Below, piece after piece: positions 20,613-31,068 of a DNA stretch of 36,149 bases (its first letter is position 1; every line of letters begins with the position of its first letter). The notes beneath the pieces are model-generated. The model was not told the origin of the DNA. It ran no database searches and saw nothing but the letters and a program-made list of their open reading frames with translations. The position numbers and the translations under genes are program-made. Source of the stretch: Dissophora ornata (lineage: Eukaryota > Mortierellomycota > Mortierellomycetes > Mortierellales > Mortierellaceae); contig MU616860.1 in the NCBI GenBank assembly GCA_025201705.1, positions 1 through 36,149 of the forward strand, given 5' to 3'.

Positions 20613-21867
20613 ATGATCGACTCATCTTTGGTGATTTTGGGGCGCGTCTTCGCTTCCAAAATTATCGTCGTCCTAACATTGCACGCAATCGCTGCCCTGT
20701 CACAAACTATCTTTATCAAACTCCTCGAACTCGTGGCGAGAATCTTCAACACACCACGCGAACTCCGACAATATGTCAAGCTGGCCATTAGTCAACCAAC
20801 GTTTTGGATCGACAATCTGATCGGGTTCGGACCAAACGGTGTTCGCCAACAAACAAGAGCACGAACTAGATACTGCTTTAGCTTCATAGGCGCCATCGCG
20901 GGCTATCTGGCCCTGGCCGTGGCCGCGGCATACCTGGCGGCTTTGTATCTAGGAGAACAGCGTCTGACGGCATACGAATCGAGCCTCGGGATCTCCCCAT
21001 GCTCATATCACGTCACTGAATGGGGACAGAGCTCCTCCGAGTCTCATGGCTTGATATTGGGTCCTTTTCTGGTCAAGGCTAACTTGTCCGGATGGAAGGG
21101 GGGTGCGACGGTGGCTGTTTTAAGTAATAGTGCACTTGTTGATCTACACGTCAGCTTGAGCACATCGCTGCCGGACGCCAACAATGAATCATATGTCACT
21201 CTGCACGGGTACTTTATTTCCGTTATCAATATCACAATATTCCCTGGGGACAACCCCTTCTGCGACAAGGTTTTTGACGCAATTTACATACCAGGGTACG
21301 TTTTTATCACGAACTCGACGATCGGCGAATACTTTGAAGTAGGAATAGTCGCCCCGAAGTTACAGGCCTGGACCGACGAAGATGGCTCCGCAACTGGCTT
21401 GGCAATCGGGAAATGTCTTAAAAACACTGTCATATTCGGTTATGACGTGACGGCTCCATCTGTTGCTGATGTTGATTGTCTTCCGAGCACCTTCGAACAG
21501 TGGCTCTTGGTCTTATCGCATTGGCGCTTTGGGTGCTTTCATCAACACCGAACCTCTGAACGACGGACTCACCGTCAGTCTGTGGAGATCAGAGGCCGCT
21601 GGCCTGGATGACAATGCTCAACCGTTGGCTGAGAGAGATACCACAGCGCGGCTACAGCTGGGCACACCGGAGAGGGGAGATGAGCACATCATATGCTACA
21701 GCATGTTCAAAGATCCCAAAGGCCAAGCGTATTTCAACAAAGAGGACCTCAAGGACGCAATCTTGACGGGAGATATAGCGTACACCAAAGACGATGTTGG
21801 CTGGAAAAAATTCGTGATTGCAGGCTTGAGAACTTGCAAGATTCCGTATGGCCGCGGTGAAGTCTGA
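20613..21867 (+). pseudogene. Multi-pass membrane protein gene, frame broken in the third membrane segment
   Basis: The first frame from 20613 has hydrophobic segments at about residues 6-30 and 87-112. They are followed by an ectodomain-like stretch with sequons NLS, NES, NIT and NST and two or more cysteines. At about 21500-21530 the coding quality moves to another frame, which continues soluble, cytosol-like sequence to 21867. If two single bases were lost within this stretch, the region would read as a third membrane segment, so the break lies in that segment. Without correction the product stops at 21611 (332 residues). No intron restores the frame. The family is unknown to me; a recent pseudogene or sequence errors are both possible. 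Confidence 0.5.
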
Positions 21868-22214
21868 ACAATCAAGATGACAAAGAATTGTTCCTTATTC
21901 TGAGAGAACGAGTTCACTTGTCTACTGAAAAAAAAAAAGAAAAAGAAAAAAAGTGGCCCGCCTGAAGCTGGGGTGCACTCCCACTATATGCTCATTATCT
22001 GAGAATTGTAAATATTCGAAAGAGATAAAGTGAGCGCGCGCCAGTTATTGACAAGTTGAGGGAGCTTACAATTGCCACGGACAATTTCACTCTACAGTCT
22101 CAGATAGTGTAAAATAGTTCGTTACCCGGAAACACCAAAATTAAATCTTGAAACCTTGCTTGCCATCTATTCTTGTACTCATTCGGCCATGGGTGTGAAG
22201 TGGAAATGGCAAAG
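21868..22214. other. Intergenic, nothing recognised
   Basis: AT-rich sequence with an A-rich tract near 21929-21953. No gene or repeat family visible. Confidence 0.5.
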
Positions 22215-23107
22215 AGCCTAGTAGGATCCGTTTCTCTTGACTTCAATCATACTCTGGCGAAAAGGTGAGTCGCAGACTGTGACTTTGTATCGAGTGGTCA
22301 TCACCGATAGAAACCCTACCCAGGCAGGTATTTTTTGATATCCCCCAAGTCTAGTCATGTCCAAAGCCGTCAGGTGATGATGTTCTCGATCCAGATCGCC
22401 CACTCGCTATCTCTAGGGAACTGTTCCTCGATGAATGGAAACACCTGACGCTGCAACTCAATTGACAGGATCGCTGTATCTGGGTAGCCAGAGCCTTTTG
22501 TTTTGGGTGATATTGAAGCCGGCCATATGTAAAGAACGGTGGTGTCGACGCTGGAGAGGTAGTGGGTTGTCAGGCAGTTCAATGCCTAGTTCCCATTCTG
22601 AACAATGGCTTCTATAGTTTGCACCAGAAGCCTGTGCAAGCTGCGCTACAAGAACACAGGCGCGGCGAGTGACCTTTTTCTTGTCCTGAATTCGAGCAAA
22701 GTCCGTCATTGCTCGATGCGCGACATGTTGGCTGGCTTCTCGGATTGCCGCCTTGGGATTATCAATCACCCACGATCAGGTGGTAGTTCATTCAAGTTGG
22801 ATCCTCAAAGCTGGGTTTGGAGTCGTACTGAAATAAACGCAATCCAGTATACGGCGCTAATGGGTTAGCAAGTGAACGGCATTGAGACATTGACCGATAC
22901 AAGCACATACCTCCCACAGCTCGAACAGGTAAAGTGCGAGTGCGTCGAGAGGGCATGTCTGCACGTCCTTGTTTCTGACAACCACACCATAGTTTTGCCT
23001 TCCGTTCTTGTTCGTCTCGAAGCCTTGCGCTTCCGTGAAGATTGACGACGTGTGTTTATCAACGGTTCGCTGTCCTCATCCTCGCGACGGCTCTTCGTAG
23101 TTGTCAT
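22215..23107 (-). mobile_element. Crypton-like tyrosine recombinase remnant (copy A)
   Basis: The minus strand reads pieces typical of fungal Crypton recombinases in the right order but in shifting frames: GRQNYGVVVRNKDVQTCPLD then ALALYLFELWE (about 23000-22915), KVTRRACVLVAQLAQASGAN (about 22680-22620), THYLSSV with the region of the catalytic tyrosine, MAGFNITQNKRLWLPR, and ELQRQVFPFIEEQFPRDSEW (about 22460-22400). A GT-AG intron is possible near 22914-22830. At least three frame breaks show it is dead. Cryptons move by a tyrosine recombinase and leave no inverted repeats. Assignment is by remembered family motifs. Confidence 0.6.
22617..22858. repeat. Segment shared with 27618-27786
   Basis: From TTGCACCAGAAGCCTGT to the end of the GATCCTCAAAG...GGAGTCGT block, the same order of matching sequence occurs at 27618-27786, where about 60 bases are missing. 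Same orientation. Confidence 0.75.
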
Positions 23108-23682
23108 TGTCGAAACCAGTTACACAATTGAATGGAAGATATGTCGGATATGTTGTGGAGGAGTAAACGGGTGAACAAACAGGAGTGGGCTATAGAGCTA
23201 GCAAGTGATTGCAATAGGTAGCAACCATACACTCGCTGTTTGTTGGTGTAGATCGGTTGGAAGGGTAAACGGCGTTATGTTTGCGATTGTAGAAAGCGGT
23301 GGTGGGAGTGTAATTGAACGATGAAGAGAGGGTAAGGGCAATGGAGGAAGAAGAAAATGGAGAATCACAGCCAGAAATAAGCAGCTGTTCAATTCTTACC
23401 TCAAAAGCGGGATAGAAGGAGCCTAGTAACACAGTTTGTCGTTGTGCTTACGCAAAAGAAAGCATTCGAGTCATTGCTTCCCAGACGCGGATGGTGCTTC
23501 GGGGGATAATGAAAGGAACATCTTTTCACGCATGCGCGCAAACCATAGGCAAATCCAGTCGACTTTGCCTTTGGAGGACTTTGTCCTTCACTACCGGCTC
23601 ATTGGAGCTTGAAAAGAAGACGAGGATGCCTTTTCACGGGAATCACACAGGGGATCGTTACCAAGGCTGTGACGACCCAAAA
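23108..23682. other. Upstream part of the Crypton remnant or unassigned
   Basis: No frame with recognisable domains. It may contain the eroded N-terminal part of the Crypton gene. Confidence 0.3.
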
Positions 23683-23861
23683 ATAAAATGCCTCACAGAC
23701 CACATGGTCGCTGCGCTTGTTGTTGTTTTTTTTTGGGTCATTGGGGCATCCTTGTACATGTACGTGCTTTGTGCAACACTTCTGACTTACGCATGGTCAC
23801 TCTGTGGATCATTCCATGGATCATTCCATGATTTCTATGCACTTGAGGAGACACAATCATC

Positions 23862-24037
23862 GGGGGGGGGGGACACTGACGGGTACTCACAAGCCTGGCT
23901 CGCCGCTCGAGATCCAACTTGCTCGCTTGGTGTCTTGGATGGGGTTGCGAGGGAATTAGGATCTGAGTCCTCATTCCTCGCATTGTGATTGATCACCTCT
24001 TGCTTGTACTTACCCGATTCCAAAAAGTCGATTTGGA
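23862..24037. repeat. Segment shared with 28950-29147
   Basis: Both copies run through CTGGCTCGCCG, CAACTTGCTCGCTTGGTGTC, GGGTTGCGAGGGAAT and GATTCCAAAAAGTCG in the same order. Flanking similarity extends upstream (23683 vs 28131) and downstream into the paired gene starts. Confidence 0.8.
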
Positions 24038-24480
24038 TGGGAAAAGAGAATTCAAGCCCGGGTGCAAGCCTATGTCATTGCAGAAAAATATAACCTCACG
24101 AGTGTTGGGCCCAGGCCTGTCATCGTCTTGCATTGATAGCCTGTTCAGCGTACGCACATTCTAGTCTAACTACGCGTTGTCAGAAATAAACAAAGCGACC
24201 AGAAACACATTGCTCGGCTATTTTTTTTCCGAGAGAGGGGGAGGAGCCTCGATTCACTATGTAAAACGAAATATTTCCATTTTCGATGACAAGTGCAACG
24301 TTTATCATGCAGTGAAGTAAATTTAAGTCAAACGGCTGGGCTGTTCGCTATTCCGACGGTAAGAACATCGCCCAAAACTCTAAATTCAGTATAAAAATTG
24401 TAGAAAAGTCCTTCATCATTCCCACGCAACACCTGGCTCAAAAAAAAAAAAAAAATCTCTCTCATCTCACGCAATAAACA

Positions 24481-26190
24481 TGAACAGCACAACTCCCAAT
24501 ATCCCACCCACGAACCCCTCAACGCGGCAAATGCTCGTCGCAATGATGTGCAAGGGTCCCTTTAATCCATCTGCTATACCGGCTCCGACTACTGGCCAAG
24601 TCTCTGGCCATGCTAAAGACGGAGCGGGGCCGAGAAAGCAATAGCGCCCCTTGCAGCTCCGATCTAATGCCTAATGCCTATTATGCATACATCGCCCTCA
24701 CTGTCTGTGCACGACGGCCAAAAAAAATAGTACGATCTTTATGCCTGGTCCTCACTGAACCGCCTGCAGTCACTTCTCACTTCTCACTTCTCACTTCTCA
24801 CTTCTCACTTCTCACTTCTCACTTCTCACTTCTCACTTCTCACTTCTCACTTCTCACTTCTTACTTCTCACTTCTCATTTTTCATTTCTCATTTCTCATT
24901 TCATTTCTTCATTTCTCATTTCTCTTTTCATTTCTCATTTCCCTCGTTCCCTTCCCCAACCCAGCATGCCAACACTTAACGTTCTACACGAGCAGACGCG
25001 CTCAATGCCATAATAAACAACACGCTGACACCATGCTCATGGGTACTACATGAACTAGAGGCGGAACAAAACGTCCCTCCTCCAGGTGGCACGCCGTAGC
25101 AACAGCCGAAAGAGCAGCCAAAGAGACCACGCCAGCCCAAAAAAGCCTAACCCTGGACCCTCGGCAGAACTCGAGGGGCAAGCAGGACCATCAACAACAC
25201 AGCCAACTTCACCATCTTCCTTTTCCTTTTCCTTTTCCCGCCCTCAAAAGAAACAGACACAACGGCGGCAACAGGGACAAGGGAGCTCTGCAACAATGTA
25301 TTAGGGAGAAAGACATGCTTTACTGTGTTCCCTGAAAGCGTGCTCGAGTTGGTAAGCCGCTTTTTTATTTGTTTGATTTCAAGTCTGCTTTCAACCTATC
25401 CCATATTCCTTTGTGCTCTAACGTCGAACTGACATACCAACCGTTATCAGTTGTAGATGGCGGCCCAGCCAACGATAATCAAGAGCGGGAAGAGGGTAAG
25501 CATCAGAGCATAAGCGAAAAATCGAAGGAAAGGCAAAGATATTAACGTTATTGACCAGCGCGCTTCTTCCGTTTTACAGAGGAAGACTTGCGTGAGAACC
25601 AAGTCACCCGTTCTATTACGTCTTTCAAGCACTATTTGATATTGTGAGTCCATATTCTATATGCTGTAATGGTGTACGGTTGATTATGCAGCGAACAATC
25701 GATGGCTAATGTGCCCTTTATATTGTATCCTTCCAGCACTATGACCGCCCGATAGCTACCCCTCGAGAGCCCACCAACCTCACGGCGCCGCAGCAAAAGT
25801 TGTTCCGCTTCATTGTCCCACAGCTAGCAGGCATTGAGAGTATGCCCACCTTGTCCAAGAAGGACATCTAGTATGTATTGAGAATCTCATGCTAGAGTTC
25901 CCAAGCTGCGCTTATCTCAAACTAACAATTGCCTTTGGTCACGTTACAATGTAGTGCCGCGGCTTCCATGATCGCTAACGTGGACATGACTGGCGAGACA
26001 ATGTTTTGGAGACCAGTATTACAAGCTGTGCGGCCTGGCTGTGATATTCTCTCGGGGTTCAGACTGAAGTCAACGAGAACAAGAGGAGGTCTTTATTAGT
26101 GATCGGTACCTACAGGTCTTTTATAGTCCCTGTAGGCACCAGTCACAGAAGACTCACTAATCATCGTTGAAGTAAAAAAGGAGGTGCGAC
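24481..26190 (+). pseudogene. Decayed multi-exon gene (copy A of a two-copy family)
   Basis: It starts MNSTTPNIPPTNPSTRQ and runs 54 codons to a TAG that lies at the same place in the second copy (29371). A 440-base insertion with a 7-base microsatellite follows. Then there are Pro/Ser-rich codons (about 25110-25300) and exon-like pieces at about 25580-25643, 25737-25870 and 25955-26100. The last two join in phase across a GT-AG intron at 25871-25954 (TLTAPQQ-like text FRFIVPQLAGIESMPTLSKK, then AAASMIANVDMTGETMFWRP). Further on, past stops, DSLIIVEVKKEVRLR resembles the E-x-K core of PD-(D/E)XK nuclease-like domains attached to fungal kinase-like proteins. That last reading is tentative. Confidence 0.45.
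24771..24862. repeat. 7-base microsatellite (TTCTCAC)n
   Basis: About 13 nearly pure units, then a degenerate CATTTCT/TTCATTT tail to about 24945. It lies inside the stretch present in this gene copy but absent from the copy at 29371. Confidence 0.95.
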
Positions 26191-27002
26191 TCAGGTATGT
26201 TGTGCCTGAGCCCCACACCAGGTTGGAACGCCACACCAGGTTGGAACGCCACACTAGTGACAGATGACGATTTCTGGACATTGCTAGCGCTGTGCGCAAC
26301 TGCGCGAAAGCAAGAGCGTACCAAAGTGGACGCCCACAAAACATGGCTATGGTCGAAGGTGGAGCTAGGCAAGCTTGCTCAGGATGAATTGACGAACGGT
26401 AGACTGATGCCCACGCGCTTAGTCCGCATCCTCGAGTTAATCAGACTTGTGTAAGCCTGTACGATGACTCTTGGATTAGTATAGGCGCAGCTTTGCAACA
26501 CCGCGGTTCTTACATTTGAATTATTTGTTCCTGTAATTGCTAGGTCAAAGCTGTGCGAGCTCGAGATGATGAGAAGGCCCAAAGAGACTGAGTCTATGAC
26601 AGTTAAGGTGTAGCATGGGGTGTTCGAAACTTCTTCGATAAGACAAATGTCTCCGTTCAGACGTAAGTGCAACATGAGCATTTTGTCATGAGCCCAATGA
26701 ATACATAGTGCTCTGGCTTCTTGGCGCTTACCGAGTTCACCCTCTCTTTGTTCATGTAGTGGCGAATGTGGGCTGACAGCAAGTAAGGAAGGGAGGCAAG
26801 CGAATGAAGCTGACCACGGCGGCGTAAAGACCATCATCTCTCTTTTCTGCTGAAGATGTCCGTTAAAAAATGCCGCAAGATAATGCACGTAGACGTTGCT
26901 GACTACGAGCACAAGTCACCGTCTGCTGGGCATGAGGAGGTTAGCATCCGGCTTCGCAAGGCCATGCGTCACAATCATGCCATCCTCTCCCGCCTGCCGA
27001 TC
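26191..27002. other. No supported gene; short open frames only
   Basis: A direct duplication of CACCAGGTTGGAACGCCA lies at about 26217-26250. Open frames at 26197-26454 (+) and 26379-26912 (-) overlap and show no domain. A short plus-strand frame at 26856-27083 (MSVKKCRKIMHVDVADYEH) is unidentified. Confidence 0.4.
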
Positions 27003-27787
27003 CTAAAAGAGATGCTTTTTCTTGACATTCATGGTGAAGTAATGGATGTTGCAATGCTGTTGCTCAATGTGTTTCTTAAATAAATAAAGAGCATCATTGG
27101 CATTGCTTTCGCTCTTGGTAGCCGTCTTGCGCCACCTGTGTTGATACCATTTGTCCATCTCGCGGATTGAGGGCCTATTCTTAATCCCACGGAACCATTC
27201 GCTCCATACATCCTCCAACGAGGCATCGCGAGGAAGCATAATGAACTGCGGACACTCTACCGGCTTACTTCGCTCAGTCTCACCATTCTCTGCTCTCCTC
27301 TGATCTTCCACCATTTTGAATACTCTTGACAAAAGAGCATCGGCGTCATCAGCGCTAGAATGCTGATGCGATGGCGGCGAAGGCAACTGCGGCGACGATA
27401 CTGGTTGCTGTAAGAGATCCTGTAGTGGCTCAAGGTGACCTGGCGATGAGGATGAGCCCTGAGATAGCTCCTGCTCGTACACCGACTGCCGCGAGCATTC
27501 CTCCCTGTAGAGAGCACTTCCGATCTCGCTAAAGACCCGTGTAATCGACTTGCTGTTACGACTGGTGACATGTTCGAGTCGCCTCAAGCTGGCACCCATC
27601 TGCCTCACGCTTCTATACTTGCACCAGAAGCCTGTACGAGCTACGCTCCAAGAACACGACTCGATGCGCGACATATTGACTGGTTTCCCGGATTGCCGCT
27701 TGGGATTATCACCCACGATCAGGTTGTAGCTCGTTCAAGGATCCTCAAAGGTTGGAGTCGTGCTGAAAGGAATGCGATCCCAGCGGT
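27003..27787 (-). mobile_element. Crypton-like remnant with GCR1_C DNA-binding domain (copy B)
   Basis: An open frame from 27716 to 27003 begins in the segment shared with copy A, then jumps past the recombinase core to a helical stretch and a Ser/Pro/Gln-rich linker. It ends in a GCR1_C-like domain: LPRDASLEDVWSEWFRG then IKNRPSIREMDKWYQHRWRK. This W-x-E-W...PSI...W-R pattern is the DNA-binding domain found C-terminally in fungal Crypton recombinases and yeast Gcr1. The recombinase core appears deleted, giving a 237-residue internally deleted derivative. Whether it is expressed is unknown. Confidence 0.6.
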
Positions 27788-28264
27788 ATGGGTGAACATG
27801 TGGCTACAGTATACTAGAGCCGCTGACTTTGAGTGCTCGTCAAGTGTCCCTCCCAAGCGGATGATGAGGACCACAAAAGAAGAGGCTGTTCAGTTGAGGC
27901 ATGGAATGCTCTAGGCCTCACTGAGCTCATCCCCACGAAAGGCAGCAAACTTTGGTGACAAGTACGCTTCAGATTTGTTGCTGCACGAGCTACACTTGGA
28001 CCTTCATCTGGTGAGCTTGAGCTGCTGACACGCCGCCGCAGACAGGAGCAGCACGCCCACTCCCCCACCAACAGCATGCAGGGACGCAGGGCCCGGGCCC
28101 ATGTACAAGATCCCCACAAAAGAAAAAAAGGACAAAATGCCTCAGACGACATGGCGCGTTGCGCGTTTTTTTCCGTGGCCGTTGTGTAATACTTCCGACT
28201 ATGTTGTGTATACGACGCATCTGCAAAGCGTGGTAATACCTGTGCATGTGTACAGTACATCATT
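27788..28264. other. Flank of duplicated unit, no gene
   Basis: From about 28131 the sequence matches 23683-23798 (AAAATGCCTCA...ACATGG...TGTGTAATACTT-like order), marking the upstream part of duplicated unit B. Confidence 0.5.
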
Positions 28265-28818
28265 CCGTCAGCCCCCGCTATAGTGACATAATCGGTCTGG
28301 GCTTAAAAATGTCACTACAGGTGAAATTCCCATTCCTCCATCATTGTTCACTGCCAAAATCAAAACACATGAATAAACCTCCATCCACCAAGAAAGTCGT
28401 CCGCAAGGCTCTTTCTATTGCACAGAAGCAAGAAATATCATGCTTGCAAGAAAGCGGCCTCATTTAACTCAAGAGGATATCGCCGCCCGCTTCAACTGTG
28501 CACGTTCAACGATCGCAACGATATTAAAATTGAACTCAGGAGTACTTATGAAGATGTTACATGTTACTGTCAGCAGCAATCAGGGAAGCTTGGGGAGGGG
28601 GATGACGAGGATGTGGAACTTAAAGTTACAATTGATCAGCTCTTTACAGATACTATGCAATTGATGCAAGGTCTGTCCGTCTTCATAAAAATGAACGGAC
28701 TTCTTCGAAAAAAATTAAGTTTCCCAGCCAAACTATATTTTCGTTTCCAAGAATAGTGTCACTGTCACTGCACCTACAGTCACTATAGCGGAGATGTCAG
28801 TATACCGGGGGCTGACTG
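28265..28818 (+). mobile_element. Pogo/Fot1-like DNA transposon remnant with 25-bp inverted repeats
   Basis: Ends at 28265-28289 and 28794-28818 match inversely at 22 of 25 bases (core GTCAGCCCCCG). The right end is followed by TA, as expected for the TA target of this superfamily; the left flank has TT. Inside, a start at 28369 (MNKPPSTKKVVRKALSIAQK) leads to a CENP-B/pogo-type helix-turn-helix, LTQEDIAARFNCARSTIATI, reached only after a one-base shift near 28450. The catalytic DDE part is absent. The element interrupts duplicated unit B. Confidence 0.65.
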
Positions 28819-28949
28819 TACATGTACAGTAGATGTTGATGTAAGCATGTGTACAGTATACGCCCAGCCCTTCTGGGGACAAGCTCAAGGAAGCCTAGTG
28901 CATTCCATGAACCAATTGAACAGCCTCTTCTTGCCCTCCGCATCTGCTT

Positions 28950-29147
28950 GGGGGGACACTTGACGAGCACTCACACGCCACCTGGCTCGCCGTTCGAGAT
29001 TCAACTTGCTCGCTTGGTGTCTTGAATGGGGGGTTGCGAGGGAATGAGGATCTAGCTCCTCATTCCTCAGCTTGTAATTGATCGCCTCTTGGGGCCGGGG
29101 GAGCTTGCTTGCTTGCCACAGAGTCCGATTCCAAAAAGTCGGTTTGG
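28950..29147. repeat. Segment shared with 23862-24037
   Basis: Second copy of the shared flank, same orientation, with small indels. Confidence 0.8.
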
Positions 29148-29183
29148 CGCCCATCGATGTACGCCCTGGCCCTGTATGAGCTT

Positions 29184-29240
29184 TGGATCAACACATATCC
29201 TGTGGATCAACACATATCCTGTGGATCAACACATATCCTG
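29184..29240. repeat. 19-base tandem repeat, three exact copies
   Basis: TGGATCAACACATATCCTG repeated three times head to tail without a mismatch. Confidence 0.95.
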
Positions 29241-29370
29241 TCTACATTTCATTTCCGACCAGAGCCTGAATGGAGAAGAGGTTTCCCCCCCTTTTTTTCG
29301 TGGGGTTCCTGAATAAAAGAGTGTCGAGAATCCACTTTGATGAGGAACCTCTCATCTCTCCACAGTAAAT

Positions 29371-29770
29371 ATGACCAACATAATTCGCAACATCCTGTCC
29401 AGGGCCTCGTCCACGAAGCCATCCACCACCGCATCCACCACCCCGTCCACGAACCTCTCATCGCGGCAAGCTCAAGCTGCAACGATTAGTCAGGGTCCTA
29501 CGATTTCATCTGCCAGGCCGGCTTCGAATACTGGCCAAGTCTCTGGTGATGCAAAAGACAGAGCGAGGCCGAAATAGCAGTACAAACTGATGAGACCGCG
29601 CCAGCCAAAGAAGCCTAAGCTTGAACCCTCGAGGGGGCAATCTGGGGCCATCAACAACACAGCCAACTTCACCATATTCCTTTTCCTCAAAAGACACATA
29701 CACAATGGCGGCAACGACAGGGGCAAGGGGGCTCTGCAACAATGTAGAAGGGAGAAAGACATGCTTTGCT
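29371..29770 (+). pseudogene. Truncated copy B of the two-copy gene family
   Basis: It starts MTNIIRNILSRASSTKPSTT, continues Ser/Thr/Pro-rich to SARPASNTGQVSGDAKDR, and stops at a TAG homologous to the one in copy A. After the stop the matching text resumes (MRPRQPKKPKLEPSRGQSG; copy A has HASPKKPNPGPSAELEG) without the 440-base insertion, then similarity ends near 29770. The later exons seen in copy A are missing. The conserved stop in both copies may really be an exon boundary. Function unknown. Confidence 0.45.
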
Positions 29771-29870
29771 GTGTTTACCGTGTTCCCCGTGTTGTCTGTC
29801 GTCTTATAGAAGTGCCATGGTTGCACATAGACATATGGACAATAAAGCGAGCATGCTCCTACATTATCTA

Positions 29871-29918
29871 CTCTCTCACTCTCTCTATGATCTACTCTCT
29901 CACTCTCTCTATGATCTA
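29871..29918. repeat. 24-base tandem repeat, two exact copies
   Basis: Two head-to-tail copies of a CT-rich unit ending in ATGATCTA. Confidence 0.9.
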
Positions 29919-29973
29919 CATGTTTTTGCCAACCGCCATTTGCTCTTTAGATCCACTGCGATTGCATGTGCAT

Positions 29974-30700
29974 GGAACCCGATGGGTTATACGGTGAATG
30001 CTGCTCGGATATTGGACTACCTCAAGTCCGTCGTATTTCACAAGACAGTGCAAAGAAGAGTTCACCCGAATGCTGGTTACACTGGACAGGTTGGTTTGGT
30101 GTCGGCCAAGTTGCAGAGGGGCAAAGTGGGTGAGGAGGAAGTCGAGAATGAGGAGGTTGTCGAGGAAAAGTAGCTGTTCAGGCGACCACGATCTTGGGTG
30201 CTGTCCACACCACCATCAAACACGAAAGTTGCAATGAACTGGAAGATATCCTAGGTCCTTGGATTCCACAGTGCCCCCTCCCCCCCGCCCCCCCCATCGT
30301 CCAGGGATTTCGATGGTGATGATGACGCGAATGGTCGCAATGAGGATGGCGACACTGCTGCTACAGCAAATGCAGCAAGTTTACATGCGAATTGAACAAC
30401 CAAAGCTGGTCACGACAGCATCACCATCAACCTCAACCATCGCACCACGAACCACCCCACCACCGCAGCCGGAGCAGACGCAGCCAAAACAGCAACAGCA
30501 ACAGCAGCATCGGCCGCAGGAAGACGATGACAAGGCCAAAGGCCATGTTATGCTGCCTGACTTGGGACTTCTAACCGTACGTCAAGCATGGGATGAGCTC
30601 CATGGCCCAATATCACATACCAAGGAGGATGACAGATGAACTTTACTTGAGGCAAAAGCAAAGTCAAAAAGCCCAGGCAGCGAACGTTGGACAGAGAGTG
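29974..30700 (+). mobile_element. Crypton-like remnant, internally deleted (copy C)
   Basis: The plus strand reads VNAARILDYLKSVVFHKTVQ and VHPNAGYTGQVGLVSAKLQR (29990-30115), resembling the N-terminal core-binding region of Crypton recombinases. After a gap there is a Met/Gln-rich and Gln/Pro-rich linker (30320-30530) and LLTVRQAWDELHGPISH at about 30567, which resembles the start of a GCR1_C domain and then shifts frame. The recombinase catalytic part is missing. Weaker evidence than copies A and B; opposite orientation to them. Confidence 0.4.
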
Positions 30701-31068
30701 AGGAGTTTGAAAAGCATTTCACTTGACCAACGTATGAGAGCACGCTAGTCCAGTAGACCCATGTGGTGAAGTAGAAAAGAGAGAAAGATGGCAGCTTGCA
30801 AGGTGGATGGTGGAGGGATAAGAGAGAATAGGAAGAAGCCAAGGGGTGAGGGCAGAGAAGAGAGGGATTTTTTGATACTACAAGCATATGGATTACGCAT
30901 GGCTGTGAAAACTTCAGGTGACATCAATCGATTAATGCTGGGGGCTTTGAAGTTTGGACACGACTACAATAGTCCGTGGTTGGCAAAGAAAGTTTCTGTC
31001 CACAACCTTCTACCTCCCTGCTTCTCTCACACAGACAGCCCCCGCACAGCACAGCACAACACTACAGA
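30701..31068. other. Upstream region of the amylase gene
   Basis: No gene recognised. Likely promoter and leader; an ACAGCACAGCACAACA stretch precedes the start codon. Confidence 0.4.

Noticed and set aside
21462..21500. Intron GTTGCT...CAG to repair the membrane-protein frame
   Set aside because: Its 39 bases are a multiple of three, so removing it does not change frame; the donor is also weak.
24771..24862. (TTCTCAC)n as a telomere-like repeat
   Set aside because: The unit does not match known fungal telomere repeats such as TTAGGG, and it lies inside a gene copy between other sequences.
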